This document shows positions 11,585 through 23,944 of a DNA stretch of 64,000 nucleotides, piece by piece. The notes beneath the pieces were generated by a model. That model ran no database searches, was not told the DNA's origin, and saw only the letters and a program-made list of their open reading frames with translations. Source of the DNA: Cosmopolites sordidus. Lineage: Eukaryota > Arthropoda > Insecta > Coleoptera > Curculionidae. The position numbers and the translations under genes are program-made. Position 1 is the stretch's first letter. The number at the start of each line of letters is the position of its first letter. Where the stretch lies: contig JARFXV010000305.1 of NCBI GenBank assembly GCA_031761425.1, positions 482,501 to 546,500 of the forward strand, given 5' to 3'.

Positions 11585-12979
11585 TTTTTATATATTATTA
11601 TATTATTATATCGCATTATTTCCCATATTTTTAATATATGTAATTAAAAGTACTAATAACGACCCAACACAGTCAATTTTGTTACATAGTGTTAATAATA
11701 AAATAACAGATTTACAAGCAATGAAACTTCCATACCATATGCTATATCAACAAAAACAGCATGAAATGTATCTATTTATTCGCTGATTTTTCGTCAACGA
11801 ATCAAAGCTACGGTTTAATAACGCCATTAAAAATTGTGATTGCGTTTTCGAATAGGATAATAAAATTTTATCCACTAGAAAAATCTGGTAAACAGCATCA
11901 TCGTAAAAATTTAAGTGCCTTCATTATGGAATTGGCGATTTACATGTTAGTTTTCCTCGTACTGGAAACGACTTGCCGAATGACAGATATAAAGATTTCA
12001 TAAAATGACAAATATGCTGTAAAAGGCATTTTGATTGTCGACGGTGTTTAGTTTTTATTAGAACTGGGAAGATTCAATTTATGTTAGTAGGCTTAAGAAG
12101 TTTTTGTATTTACATACAAATTATGTAAAAGGGAAAGAATTTCGAAATAAATTTAAGTATACTGACTGACTTAGAAATGAATACTTAATATACAGGGTCT
12201 AGGCTAATAACTTTTATAAATTCAATCAACGATTCATTACACTATTTTGAACCAAAAGTTTTCTTAAAGCTTGTATCAATTTCCGCGGAAAACACTGTTT
12301 GATTTTCCTCGCAACTGGCAACATGGCCAATTGTTAATTATTAATCGTTTATTAAATTAAATGTTGAAAATGTCCATTATTTGGGTCTATGCAAGGCTGA
12401 CCCGGTTCTAACCTATTTTCCCATTTGAAAAGTCTTGGTACATTTCTAATCTGGTTTCTGCTTTTCGGTAAATAAGAAGCATATCGTTGTGTTCGCGTAC
12501 AGAATACAATTTTGGTTTAAAATGGAATTTAAATACACATACTCATATAATTTTTGTCCACCAACACGAGGGATTCATTTCAATTAGCCAACTCTACGTT
12601 GCCATGGTTTGGCTGACGTATGGCTGATTCATAAGTTTCAAAAAATTACTTTAATAATATTTATTGGTTTATTTGGAGTTTATTCGTTAATTAACAACCA
12701 TATTTGATTTCCCAAATATGTTCTTACAGATATTTGCTTAAATTGCTACAATTCTTATCATAGCTTTTGGATTGGCGATTTAATAATTTAGCATTATTTT
12801 GCGGAAACCCTTACGTTTTTGAATCTTGTTGTAAGGAACTTTTTTCTTTCAAATGATATGAAGAATCATTGGTTAAATTTACAAAAGTAAATTTCCCTTA
12901 CACCCTGTACACTGGAGAACAAAAAATATACAGCATTATGAAATGTATAGTTTATTGGATTAACTTTGTTATGTTTGTA
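11585..12979. other. No recognisable feature
   Basis: AT-rich spacer. The frames at 11562-11786 and 11761-12003 show no family motif. Confidence 0.45.
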
Positions 12980-12981
12980 TA

Positions 12982-14122
12982 AAGAGTCTACCAATAAGAA
13001 TGATGGAATTTCAAAATTAAATAAAACACACATTTTTTGCTCAAAATCGGTCCGATTGTTTTATTTAAGAAACTCAGACTTGCAATTTATGATTTGAGCA
13101 AGATTTCAGCCAAATGGCCACTGCGGCTCTTTTTGCAGACACTGATCAACGCGCGCCAATTTTCTATAACCCTGACTTAGACTTGATTGACGACTGGTAG
13201 TTTCCAAGTCGCCAATAGTCGCGGGTTTATTGCCATAAACTTGTGTTTTTATATGTTCCCAGAGAAAATAATCTAAAGGAGTTAAATCGCATGATCTCAA
13301 CGGCCAAGCAATGGGTCCATTTTGTGAAATTAACGAGTTGCTGAACTTGGTTCGCAACGCATGGCAAGAAACCCATGTTTAGTCAGGAAATATGCAGTAA
13401 TACGCCATCCTGTTGAAAATAAAGATCATCCGCATCGATTTCATCAAATTCCGTAACGGTGGCTCCTTTTTTATTTTTAAAGAAATAATAGCGATGATTT
13501 CTCCATGATAAAATTCACACTAATCTGTAATCTTTTGCAGATGCAAAGGATCCTCATCTATCACGTGTGGATTAGATTCGCACCAATTGGCTTCAGTTCT
13601 GGTACCAATACTGGCATCAGTATTATATTGGTGCCAGTATTATCTAATATGTATGCAAGTTTAACTCCAACCTCAAAATTCCCCAGGTTGTCATTGGCGA
13701 GAGGTCTAACTCTTGCAAGCGGCCAGCAACTGAGACATTTTCATTTTCAGCTACACTTGCTTGAAGGACGACAATTTTCTTAACACTGCTGGCTTTTTTT
13801 GTCGTACAGACGCGTGAGTTTACGCCACACTATCGTGGAGCGTAAACTCACTTTCAAATTTTCTAATAACACCAATAAAACGATCAATAGCCTGTTCGGA
13901 AAAACCACCACGACGAATATCACGATGGGTTTGAATTGTTCGTTGAGGGGACCGCGAATTTACGTAATAAAACTGGACAATTTCCAGACTTTCTTCTAAG
14001 GTGATACGCACCATGATTTAATTGCGCACTTGTCGGGAAATAACTGATAAAAGGTAAAAAATCGGTAAACAAATGGTCACCATGAGCTGTCAAAGTCCCA
14101 TCATCCCTAATGGTAGACCCTT
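12982..14122 (-). mobile_element. Tc1/mariner-superfamily transposon with TIRs, complete ends
   Basis: Inverted ends AAGAGTCTACC (12982) and AAGGGTCTACC (complement of the right end at 14122) extend with similarity over about 30 bp. TA flanks both ends (12980-12981 and 14123-14124), the expected target duplication. The 1141-bp interior holds one decayed transposase on the minus strand, so both termini survive although the gene does not. Confidence 0.8.
13090..14014 (-). pseudogene. DDE transposase of the TIR element
   Basis: The N-terminus at 14014 reads MVRITLEESLEIVQFYYVNS. The middle near 13560 holds ESNPHVIDEDPLHLQKIT. The C-terminal end (13106-13357) carries NGPIAWPLRSCDLTPLDYFL and HIKTQVYGNKPATIGDLE, with the third catalytic D in the LTPLDYF block. 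The QQDGA block around the second D is destroyed. It is a cut-and-paste transposase of the insect group with WPPRSxDLTPLDYFLWG; relatives lie at 20990, 35030, 36000 and 59319. Multiple stops and frameshifts. Confidence 0.75.
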
Positions 14123-14124
14123 TA

Positions 14125-15485
14125 CAACATGACGATATTATGTAATGATAAAATAAAATTCCACTTATATTTAATTTGAAAAATTAATCGATCCATCACG
14201 GTTATTATAACACTTTGTTGTGTCGAAAGAAATAGATTCTAGAAGTTATTACTATCTTGAAGAAGTACGGTGGCATTTTCAATTAAAACACAAATTATGT
14301 ATTTATTCAAATTAACGTTGTTTCCTTCAAAGGAACTCACTGCAATAAGCATGCAATATCATTCTCACTATAATAAGCTCATTTTAATGTTTTTCCAGTC
14401 TTTGATACAGCTTTTATGTTCCACTTCTGATATTTCTTTCAAAGCGACGCCCGAACACTCTTATTTAAAAGTGTGCGATAGTGCATTATCGCAATACAAA
14501 AATTGTTTCAATTCAATGAATTGTTTATCGTCGTAGCAGCCGGTTAAAAGTTTTAATGCATCAGCACAATATATTTAGTTTTATAGACAACATTTAATAC
14601 AAATTCATTGCTATAATAAATTGTCCATATTAAATTGACCAAGAAGCCAAATTGACAAAGAAGACATTGAAAAAGACAAATATTTTTAACAGTTACAAAA
14701 GACGCAATAATTTCGAACATAACAAGCGAAATTATATGAAACTGCTGTCAGATGTCAAGGACAGCCATACCAACTTAAAAAACAAATAGTTGTATCGATA
14801 TTGAAAACAAGTCATTTTACTTTTTGATCATAATAATATGTCTTTTTATGGCAAGGTATCTCCAGTCTGGTACACATATTTCAAGCTCGTTCAAAGTTGC
14901 TGGCGACTTGGTCAATCGCTTAAGGGTTTGATCTGAATTCGAATCAGGAGATAACGCCAACCAGTCAAAATCTCCTAAATAATACACTATTTGGACGAGC
15001 TTGCAAACACGACCCAACGACAAGTTGCAATATTCCAATTACATAACGAACTATATTTAAATTTCATATTATGGTTATTAGAGATGATTTACTTTCCAAT
15101 TATATAGCCTACAAAGCATAATTCCTGTAGCGATAGCTGTAAGCTGTTTTAATACAAAAGTTGAATTTCGTTTTTTATTCGTGTTTATTTACTGTAAAAC
15201 AAATCACCCTATAAAGACATATATACAAATCACCTAATAAGTAGCCATCTTCATCGTAAATAAACACCAATAATCAGTCATAATCGAAATAGTTCCTGTA
15301 GCTGTAATGGGCAAGACATCATGCACTAGCCGGATATTTTCATTTCAATTTCCTACAGCAAGAAATCTTAGTAGTTTTTAAATTCGAATGAGTTCTTAAA
15401 ATAACATGGTGCTTAATCTCGTGATATTTGAGCACTTTTAACACAATCAAAAAACTACTGCTATCCTTATTCTTTATGAAAGGTG
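14125..15485. other. No recognisable feature
   Basis: AT-rich spacer. Frames at 14270-14536 and 14817-15038 have no motif I recognise. Confidence 0.45.
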
Positions 15486-15489
15486 AAGA

Positions 15490-15725
15490 TTTAGAAGGAT
15501 GAACCATGTTGAAAGATCGAGTGACAGTAATTCCACTAAGCAAATAATTTGCCAGGTCTCAATAGTCAAAAGACCCGAAAGAAGACCTAAAGGACATTTT
15601 ATGGAACAAATATTAGGCAACATGGAGGTACTTAACATAATTAATAGCAAAACAAAAGCCAGGAACAGAACGACGGGCCAAGACTTTTTAAGCGTTGTAG
15701 CTCCATAGATGATGATGATAATCAT
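15490..15725 (+). pseudogene. RTE-like LINE C-terminal end with (ATG)n tail
   Basis: The plus frame reads IVKRPERRPKGHFMEQI and later SKTKARNRTTGQDFL, ending at a stop followed by GATGATGATGATAATC. The block matches the extreme C-terminus of RTE-type LINEs (GRPKxRF...AxNRTxWxxFL). The trinucleotide tail marks the 3' end of an element that is strongly 5'-truncated. Confidence 0.65.
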
Positions 15726-16009
15726 AATATTGAAGAATGCTGCTTAGATAGAATACTGCTAGAAAAATAGAAGCTTAGAAGAAGAATAAGGTAAAAAAAA
15801 AATGTTAAAATCTATTTACTTTGCAATAGCATACAGAGCAATAGCATCAGGTAAAGAGTATAAAATTATACATTTATGGATAGCTGGCTTTTTTCCGCAA
15901 CAATTCTTTGTTAAATTAAATGTTGTGATATTTGAAAAAAAACTTTAGTTTCGAACTTGTACTACTTTGATGTTTTTTTGAGTTAAGGTTCAGAGGTTTT
16001 ACGGTTAGT
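15726..16009. other. Spacer
   Basis: AT-rich DNA between a LINE tail and a SINE relic. Nothing identifiable. Confidence 0.4.
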
Positions 16010-16325
16010 TATCAGCTACTAAGACTATTTAGGGACTGGACCTTCAGCTTAATGACAACCTCGGTCAGCACTTCTCTCAGGCTATCAACCCTTAGTTTTA
16101 TGCTTAACGATAGGTCCTACGAAACCTACCGACTGGCGAGTAACCAATGTAGAACACCTCTCAGAAGGCTTCCGACTTTAGCCAGCCTCGAACTGGCGTG
16201 ACTGAGGGGTTTCACATTCACGCAACATTTAAACAACGTCACAAACATCCATGCCGACTACGGAAATAGAACCCACTACTGCGCCAACTACAGTGCCGAC
16301 ATTATTTGGGTTAATTTCAATAATT
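16010..16325 (-). mobile_element. tRNA-derived SINE, copy 1 (decayed)
   Basis: Shares long blocks with 46975-47455: CTATTTAGGGACTGGACCT, CCTACCGACTGGCGAGTA, GTAGAACACCTCTCAGAAGG. On the minus strand the head contains GGTTCTATTTCC, a mutated polymerase III B box (GGTTCGANTCC). Orientation is minus, with the tRNA-like head at the high coordinate. Confidence 0.65.
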
Positions 16326-17275
16326 TAACAGGCTTTAAAATCTAGAAATTATGAATATTAGTAAGCCTAATAATCTTCATATACTCTTAGTTATCTGAAT
16401 GCGGGCACCAGGAAGGTGATATCTTCCGTGATAATGTCACTAGTATCAATGCGATTCCACACTCAGTTCAAGGTTGCGACTAAAAAACAAGATAATTATG
16501 TGCTGGAAGTACTTAAAAATGTTTATACAGCGCATGGAAGAGGAATTCAAATGGGAACTGAATGCCCTCGAATAAGGCCCAGAGGACTATTTTAGTATCG
16601 ACCATATTATAAATTACTCGTTCATTGAAAAAATTGTTGATATTCTTTGAAATAATCATCATGTATCCTACAGTATAATCGATGATTTCAGAGGCATTTA
16701 CAAATCCACTGTATATATAATTTTACATGGAAAATTTTTCCTGCTGACAATTTTTGATGCCTGAATATTCAAAAACGAATACAAAGGTGATTGACAATAT
16801 TTTAAAATCAAAACCAGGAGTTAGTTTAAATAACATTTTTTTTTAATTAAAAATAAATCTTCTGTATACCCACCCATTCGCACCAGTCACTTTTTTTTTT
16901 AGAAATAGACGAAACTTCGCCATAATGTCAAGGCAATTGCTCAATAATCAAAATTGTTTAAAGCACCATTACCTTGTGTGGTACTGATTATCTAAATCTT
17001 TTCATATTCATGAATTGGATAGTTAATTTTGTGAATAGTGAATTTTTATTTATGTATATCAAAAAAAATAATCTATATGTTTTGACCATTAATTTTTTTA
17101 AATCAAGGCTATTTTCCACAACACCAGAAATTGGTGATTTTCCAGTTTGTGAAACTTTATTTAAACAAAATTTATCGAATTTTAACCTTTTCATGAATAA
17201 TCAAATAATCAAAACAAGAAATATCCTTCAAATATACATTTTGTATAAAAAGTACCCGGAGATAAAACACAAAAA
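16326..17275. other. No recognisable feature
   Basis: AT-rich spacer up to the mariner relic. The plus frame at 16974-17315 has no recognisable domain. Confidence 0.4.
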
Positions 17276-17284
17276 AAAATACTT

Positions 17285-18240
17285 ATTAAACTGTATTTTG
17301 TCGCTTTCAAAGTAGGATCCAGTTCGTAGGCTGACTGAGGTATGGCCTTCAGCTCCTTCAGTGATTTTTTTATGGCATCAAATGGGTCAAAACACCTTCC
17401 TCAAAGTAGTAATTTTATATTCCGGAAAAGGAAGAAGTCACATGAGGCCATATCAAGCGAGTATGGTACTTGGTCTATGGTCTTTGTTAAGTTTTTGACC
17501 AAAAACTCTTGCACAACGATGGCTTTGTGCGATTGTGCATTATGGTGTTGTAAGATTCATGAATTGTCCTTCCTCAAATCTGGTCGTTTTCGGCTGATAT
17601 TCTCGCGCAAACGCCTTATGATGTCTAAATATTATTCCTTATTCACGTTTTATACCTCTGGAAGAAATTCGAAGTGCACCACACCACGGTAATCAAAGAC
17701 AACTGGTTTCGGTTCTTTTAGAGGTATCATTCCGAAGACCATTGGGTTGTTTACATGTCGAACTTGTAAACCCATGTCCTGTCGCCCGTTACGATGCGTT
17801 TCATGAAGGTAGGATTCATAGAAGCTCTGGAAATCATGTATTGAGCGATCTGCTTTCCATTTTTGGGCAAAATGTAGCTCTTTCGGAACCAGTCGTGCGG
17901 CGATGCCCGAAATATCAGTGATATTGTTATGAACGGACTTAAAATATATGTTCACCTCTTGATCTAACTCTATAAGACTCACACGATGATTTTTTCGAGT
18001 ACTAGTTTCTTGATTTTGTCAATGTTTTCGTCCTTCGTAGACGTTGAAAGTCAACCAGAACGAGGCAAATCAACTACTACTTCTCGACCTTATTTGAACG
18101 CTTTATAATATTCATATGCCTGGGCTTTTGATTTGTGCGATTCACTGTTTTCTGAAACATTTTCAACGATTCGACATACGAACTTTCGTTTGACATGCAA
18201 AGTTTAAGGCAAACTCTTTGCTCAATATTTGTATTCACAT
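17285..18240 (-). pseudogene. Mariner transposase, near full-length relic
   Basis: Minus strand, in order: AYEYYKAFK and LSTSTKDENIDKIKKLVLEK (N-terminal HTH region), ARLVPKELHFAQKWKADR, RIVTGDRTWVYKFDM (first catalytic D block, normally GDETW), VVFDYRGVVHFEFLPE, YLDIIRRLRENISRKRPDLR, ILQHHNAQSHKA (second D replaced by H), PYSLDMASCDFFLFRNIK (third D block). Order and length fit a complete mariner gene with several stops and two or three frameshifts. It was a cut-and-paste transposase and is now dead. Confidence 0.85.
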
Positions 18241-18754
18241 TTAAATCGTAACACACCCTTGATATCGACTAACAAAACCAGCTCATGTAAATAAACTAGT
18301 TGACCTAACATGGTCAAACTGGACATCGTTACTAAGCATAGAGCTACCATCTTACACCAGAAAAGAAAATGAAAGAATATTTTACGCGGGCTTTGTTAAT
18401 GAGAAATTCCTGGTGCTTTTTTCACAAAATGTATAATAGCACAGGTCAGCATGCTTTTTGTAACATTGATGAGAATGTTCTTTTTGCGTTTCATTTAGGT
18501 AGTTATTAAAACCCCTTTTGACAGAAATGGCCTAGCACGTCCCATTTTCAAGCACCTGCTTCTCCTTTATATCACGGGCTATTTGAAATTATTTCTACCT
18601 GATTTTGTACTCAACAATGTAGGAATTACCAGAAAACAGTAAAGGGGATATTTCCACAATATTCTACGAACCTTTAAGGACAGTTTTATTGTTTTCTATA
18701 GTTTAATTTGTTTCTGTCTCATTTACAGTACAGTCAAGTGTTTAAATATATAAA
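18241..18754. other. No recognisable feature
   Basis: Spacer between the mariner relic and the repeat protein. It may include mariner terminal sequence, but no inverted end was found. Confidence 0.35.
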
Positions 18755-19430
18755 ATGGCAAGTTTTGGTGGTCTATTTTATAAAAATCCAGCGGATAAGC
18801 TTTGTTATATATGCGGACGATTTTATTTAACGTCACAAGCTAAATCTATATCTGAGGAAGTCAAAAAACCCCATCTTTTATACTTTAAGTGCCATTATTG
18901 GAGATCAAGATAAAAGTTGGGCTCGTCATTTGTGTAAGCTGTCACTCAACGTTTGATGTTTCTATGGTGTGGAGAGAACCTGGAGAGAGCATGTAAGTGA
19001 TTGATACTTTAAGTGATTCAAAACAAAAAGAAGACATATTTATTGGACTTCAAATAAGGAAGTTTCTAGATGATTTCCGTTTACAAGAAAAAATAAATAA
19101 AAATGAATTGGTCGCTTGGGAGTGTTTTGTAAGTATAGTGAAAGGATTTCTGGGCAACAAGAAAGATGAGAACTATAAAAACCTCATATATGAAGCTTTG
19201 AGAGCCTATGAAATACTAGGGTATCGCATATTCTTAAAAATGAATTTTTTACAGCCCTATTTGGATTTTTCCGAAAAATTTTAGTGCAGTAAGTGACGAA
19301 CAAGGAGAGAGGTTTCATCAGGATATTAAGACGAGGGAAGTAAGATACCAAGGACCCATCTATGTTGGACCACTACTGCTGGTTTTTAAAAAGAGATGAT
19401 GCTGCAGAACAAAAGAGGAAAAAGTGAATG
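18755..19430 (+). pseudogene. Arthropod dispersed protein family (CYICG / SDEQGERFHQDI type), decayed
   Basis: Begins MASFGGLFYKNPADKLCYIC (18755). Shifted frames then give GDQDKSWARHLC, MVWREPGES, AWECFVSIVKGFLGNKKDEN, GYRIFLKMNFLQPYLDF, SAVSDEQGERFHQDI and YCWFLKRDDA. These blocks in this order belong to an uncharacterised protein family that is repeated in many arthropod genomes. The zinc-binding-like CYICG pair is at the N-terminus. No transposase motif is evident and the function is unknown. Frameshifts and stops are present. Confidence 0.6.
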
Positions 19431-20155
19431 TTTTTGTTTTGTTTTTATGTTAGATTGTAAAAATATGTCGTCTCCTTTTTTTCCCCACCACCGGCCCCCT
19501 GTTACAAAAAAAACTGTACGTATTTAAGTAATTAGCTTATCATTTTCGGATTTAGGACTACAAAATACTTCATATGCACCTATTTTTATCAATGTTACTT
19601 CAAAAAAGTTTAAATTTGTTGACCTGTATATTCAGTGAGAATAGTAGGATACAACAATTCTGAAAAATTTCATAATCAAAATCAGCCAACTCAATATTTT
19701 AAATAACTTGTAACACTACCAATATCTTACTAATCAACAAAATATTTCAATAATAATATTTATATAATATTAATCATATTAAAAACAGTTAAAAATTTAC
19801 TATATTTAAATATTTGATTCAGAACAAATAAATTATTATTCTTCTTCCAAGTATTAGTGATAATAGATAAAGCAATATAAACCTTTCAAAATAAGAAAAA
19901 AAAGCAGTTTAAGTAAACGAAACTCATCAAATTTTCATTCAAATAGCACTGACGATTAATATTCGATAAATAAATACAATTAATAAAACGTTAATATATA
20001 ATAAACCAAAATATAAATATGATCGTTATTACAACGAATATTATTATAACACTTAATAGTTTATAAATGACAAAAATAATTCGAATTCAAAATGTTGCTA
20101 CTCATAAAACAGAATGTATTAGATAATACATTAAGAATGATATGATGTATTACAA
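19431..20155. other. No recognisable feature
   Basis: Very AT-rich spacer with no usable open frame. Confidence 0.45.
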
Positions 20156-20159
20156 TGAT

Positions 20160-20600
20160 ATAGTAAGTTCCGTTTGTTCCTTGCGACAAATCTTTTCCAT
20201 CTTTCTGACGATACTCGGATCATATGGCGAACGAGAAAATCCTCAGTCATTCATTCATGAACCCATATCGGAATTTCCTTTCGTAGTTAAAACATAATAG
20301 TGTTCAATCGATTATGTTATCGACGGTATTTCGAAAATGCTGTCCTAGGGACCAGGTTGGAGATTACATTTCCAACAGCGTTTCTTTAATTTATCTTGCA
20401 GCATGAGATCGCTTATTGTCACTTAGAAACATTACCTTCCGATACATAACAGTGAGTTAAGATCGCAAATGTTCCTATTCGTTAAGGGTACAGATGGCTC
20501 GATCTGATCAACCAGTAATGTTTTAGCTTAGGATTATCGAAACATAACAACATTTCATTCCCAATAACGATGCGTCAACAAAAAGATTTCCAAAATTCTA
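20160..20600 (-). pseudogene. Mariner transposase, heavily decayed
   Basis: On the minus strand near 20580-20495 a frame reads IVIGNEMLLCFDNPKLKHYW, the mariner block IVTGDEKWILYDNPKRKKSW with the first catalytic D changed to N. Near 20190 RVSSERWKRFVARN matches the C-terminal LPERWxKxVAxxG. The middle is hardly readable. Confidence 0.6.
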
Positions 20601-20989
20601 AGATATTGCTTTTATTGTTTTCCATCTCTTTCTCGATATAAGCGGGCTTTGTTTGTTCTTGAAGTTCTATGATCAGCCCACTTCCTTTTTCAACAACATT
20701 AGAAATAAAAAAAGAAACGTGTGGATGGTCGAGATTTGGACATGTTCTGATACAGGCATCCCAAGAAACCTCCGGATAATTGTTGCAGTATAATGGATAT
20801 GCGATTATAAATCAATTCAATTCGTCAATTCATCAATTCGTAGCTTGGAAGTTGGGCTTTGTTATTCAACTACATAGACAATGGTGGTGGTGGACTTAAT
20901 TAGGTGCCTTACAAGATCCATCTTATTCAAGAATTCAAGCCGCAAGACCATGCCTTACATCGTATATTCATACATACATGGTTTACATA

Positions 20990-21490
20990 CGTACGTAATG
21001 TGCTTAAAATCATTTCAAAGCAACATTTCGATAAATGGTTGCGTTAATAAACACAATTTGTTATTTGTATTTGAAGTGAAAATAATCCGCAATTACCGTT
21101 GTATCCAGAAAAATGCACCGTTTGGTGCGGATTGTACGCCGGTGGCATCATTGAATCGTATTTCTTTAAAAATCAAGCTGGAAAACAAAGTTAATGGGGA
21201 TCGTTACAGAGCTATGATCAATGATTATTTTATTCCGAATTTGAGTGATGTTGATGTGGAGTAGATATGGTTCCGACAAGACGGCTGCACATGTCATACA
21301 GATAACGCAACACTCGATTACAACTAATGACACCTTGGAAGCCACGTTAACTTGGACAATTGGGGTTATAAAACCACGATTGCTTGAAACAGTGGTCGGA
21401 AATTGAATTGACAGAATGCGCTTTATCAGAAGTAGCCATTGTGGATATTTGTCCGAAATTGTTTTGAAACATTAATGCCATTGACTGTTA
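20990..21490 (+). pseudogene. DDE transposase (DLTPLDYF group), C-terminal two thirds
   Basis: Plus-strand pieces: TVWCGLYAGGIIESYFF, VNGDRYRAMINDYFIPNLSD, then after a stop IWFRQDGCTCHTDNATL (second catalytic D intact in RQDG), LEATLTWTIGVIKPRLLE and RMRFIRSSHCGYLSEI. Same family as the 12982-14122 element. The third D region is lost between blocks. No TIR found. Confidence 0.7.
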
Positions 21491-21794
21491 TTTCACATAT
21501 TATAAATAGCTTCAAGGCATCTAGGGGAAGGGAGTCAAATTCGAAGAATAAGCATACCTAAACACATATTTTAGTAGGAAACCCAATTTAAAATGTTAAA
21601 TAATAAAATCATTTTACTTAAATTAAATGAATAATTAAATGGTTTAATATAGTTCGTATTTGATAAAGGCACAATGTGTCGAAACAAATGTAATACATAC
21701 AAGTAATATATACAAGTAAATATAGTGGTTAGAATAGAATAAAGTTAGAAACAAATGTTAATTTGCTTATTTAAAATGGATTTCCATCAAGTTT

Positions 21795-22065
21795 CAACCA
21801 CCTCAGTACTGTTTATTAAACCAACAGTACTGTTTGGTAGCGAAGTATGGAGTTGAGTGTTACTGACCATAAATTGCTTTCGCTGTGGGAAACGAGTTGT
21901 CTAAGAAATATAATTAAAGATCAACAAGGAGGAGACAGATGGGAAAGGAGAACAAAGAATGAGTAATCAGAATTATCCAAACAAACTGACATAATAACGA
22001 ACATAAAAGGCAGAATACGAAGAAAAAATATGAAAATGCTCTGGATTGGGATAGATGGATGAAAT
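21795..22065 (+). pseudogene. RTE-like LINE C-terminal fragment
   Basis: Pieces read FGSEVWSLTVTDHKLLSVWE, RNIIKDQQGGDRWERRTNEE and TNIKGRIRRKNMKMLW. They correspond to the YGSExW...VWExxxLRxI...DRWRxRTNxEL... region after the RT domain. About 90 codons with frame breaks. Confidence 0.6.
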
Positions 22066-22181
22066 AATGAAGGATTTAGCATGCTTAAATATTAGCAACT
22101 GGAAATAAATATATATATTCTTCGAATTTGATTTCTTTCCCCTTGTTTGTTCTTATATGTAATTTATTAATTGAAAAAATC

Positions 22182-22861
22182 ATCATCATCAGTCCATGTC
22201 GATCCACTGCAGGATGAAGGCCTCTTCTGCATGCTGCACTTTCACAGTCCTGGGCTTTCCTCTGCCACTCGGATCCAATATACTTAACGATGTCATCAAT
22301 CTATCGTGCTTTCGGTATTTTTCGCAGACGTTTACGATCAAGCGGTATCCATTCCAGGATTGCTTTGGTCCATCTGTCGTCCCATCGCCTCCCAATATGG
22401 CCTTGCCCACCTCTATTTTCAATTCCTTTACTCTTTCAATGTCACATACTATCGATTGTGCTCCGAACCATGTGCAGGTCTTTATGTGCCAAAAATATAC
22501 CTTTCTTTCATCTCTGTGCTACCAGAAGTTACCAGAATTACATGATTGTAATTAGAGTGTCCAGGTTTATCTTGCTTGCGTATGTCATAACAGGCAAGAC
22601 GCATCGATCAAATATTTTTCTCTTCAAACAATGTGGGAGTTTGCATTTAAATACTATGTTACACCTATGTTATGCACGCCAGCTACATTTAACACGCCAT
22701 TCAAATTTCCGGGCGATATCGCCCTTCATTAAAATCCTCTAGTCAAGATATTCATATGTATTAAACTACAACATCCAAATCCCAAAATAAAAATTATTCT
22801 GTCCTCTTTTTCAGGTTTATTTTCAACCCAAAAGTCTTTAAAACATATGCAAGTCCTTTGC

Positions 22862-22862
<1 letters not shown>
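22182..22862 (-). pseudogene. RTE-A LINE copy 3: 3' end
   Basis: Starts with the (TCA)n tail and CCACTGCAGGATGAAGGCC shared with copies at 2549 and 9450. Minus-strand pieces match RTE-A: RLMTSLSILDPSGRGKPRTV (a shadow frame conserved at 9295 too), HAEEAFILQWIDMD (C-terminal end), and the GLKINLKK block near 22810. The RT core is absent; the 5' side is cut at the TA tract at 22864. Confidence 0.8.

Positions 22863-22863
<1 letters not shown>

Positions 22864-22951
<88 letters not shown>
22864..22951. repeat. (TA)n microsatellite
   Basis: TA tract exactly at the 5' truncation of RTE-A copy 3. Confidence 0.95.
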
Positions 22952-22957
<6 letters not shown>

Positions 22958-23715
22958 TCAAAACTATTAAATGTTCCCCTATATTTTTCCATGGTAATGA
23001 TTCAACCACTTTGCTTTCCTGTTTCGCGCTGTGACCGTACTGCGTGTAAACTCATCCGATATATTTTTTTACATTTTTAATATATGCCAACTTTTAATCG
23101 TGTTCCGCGATAATTAAGAATATACGATATGCATACACAGCGAACTAAATGCGAAGGAGTGATGAATCATCAAGCGTATAAATTAGAGCGCGGCCGCGAC
23201 TATTCGTTTTGTCGGAACTAACGTGAATCATCCAAATAGGCATGGTGTATCGTTAAACATGCATACCTTTGGTTCGTTAATAGTTTGGAGGTATGATAAA
23301 ATGTCACATGATATATAAACTACTGGGAGCTCGTGTTTACAGTCGAATTATACTGTACGTCTCGTTACAGTATCATTAACCACAGCACTGAGAAACGGAA
23401 CGTCAATTATTAAAATCGATTCAGAATTTGAAATGATTCCTATATGATCGTTGGAAATTGGGAATTAGTAAAACATTTCTGGTCTAAAATCTCTATATAT
23501 CTTACGGAGCGCTTTTGTTTTTCTGGGAGAGATTTTATTGTCACTGAAAGATACAGTAGATAAAAATAGTACTTACTCAACCTGATTTTTTAGGGATTTA
23601 TCACGAATCATGGCGAAATTAACCTTTTTTTATTTCTAAATATAACAGGAAGGTACATGACATGAAAACAAAGTTGTTTCAATATAAATCACAGAAATTA
23701 TATGCCTAACAATAT
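22952..23715. other. No recognisable feature
   Basis: AT-rich spacer between the TA tract and the Tc1 element. No motif found. Confidence 0.4.
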
Positions 23716-23745
23716 TATTTTGGACTGCAAAGAAAGTATTTGCAT

Positions 23746-23828
23746 ACTTGGTATAGAGACTGCTTGAATGTAAACACATGCATCTTCACAGTGTCTGAGT
23801 TTACATTGAAGCAGTCTCTATACCAAGT
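23746..23828. repeat. Near-perfect 30-bp hairpin inserted in the Tc1 end
   Basis: Arms 23746-23775 and 23799-23828 match at 29 of 30 positions (ACTTGGTATAGAGACTGCTT...), with a 23-nt loop. Bordered by TA on both sides, and the host end continues CTTGGGTGG after it. This fits a tiny MITE that duplicated TA. The size and stem also resemble a microRNA precursor, but no expression evidence exists. Confidence 0.8.
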
Positions 23829-23944
23829 ACTTGGGTGGCCTATTGTACCAGACTAATTCTGTCTCCTAATTCGATTCTAATCGTTTCATTTTACAGTCAG
23901 ATTTCAGTTTTGCAAGTGATTAAGTGATTTTAATTTGTATGTTA

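Noticed and set aside
14817..15038. 73-codon minus frame as a gene
   Set aside because: No recognisable motif and no conservation evidence available; left unannotated.
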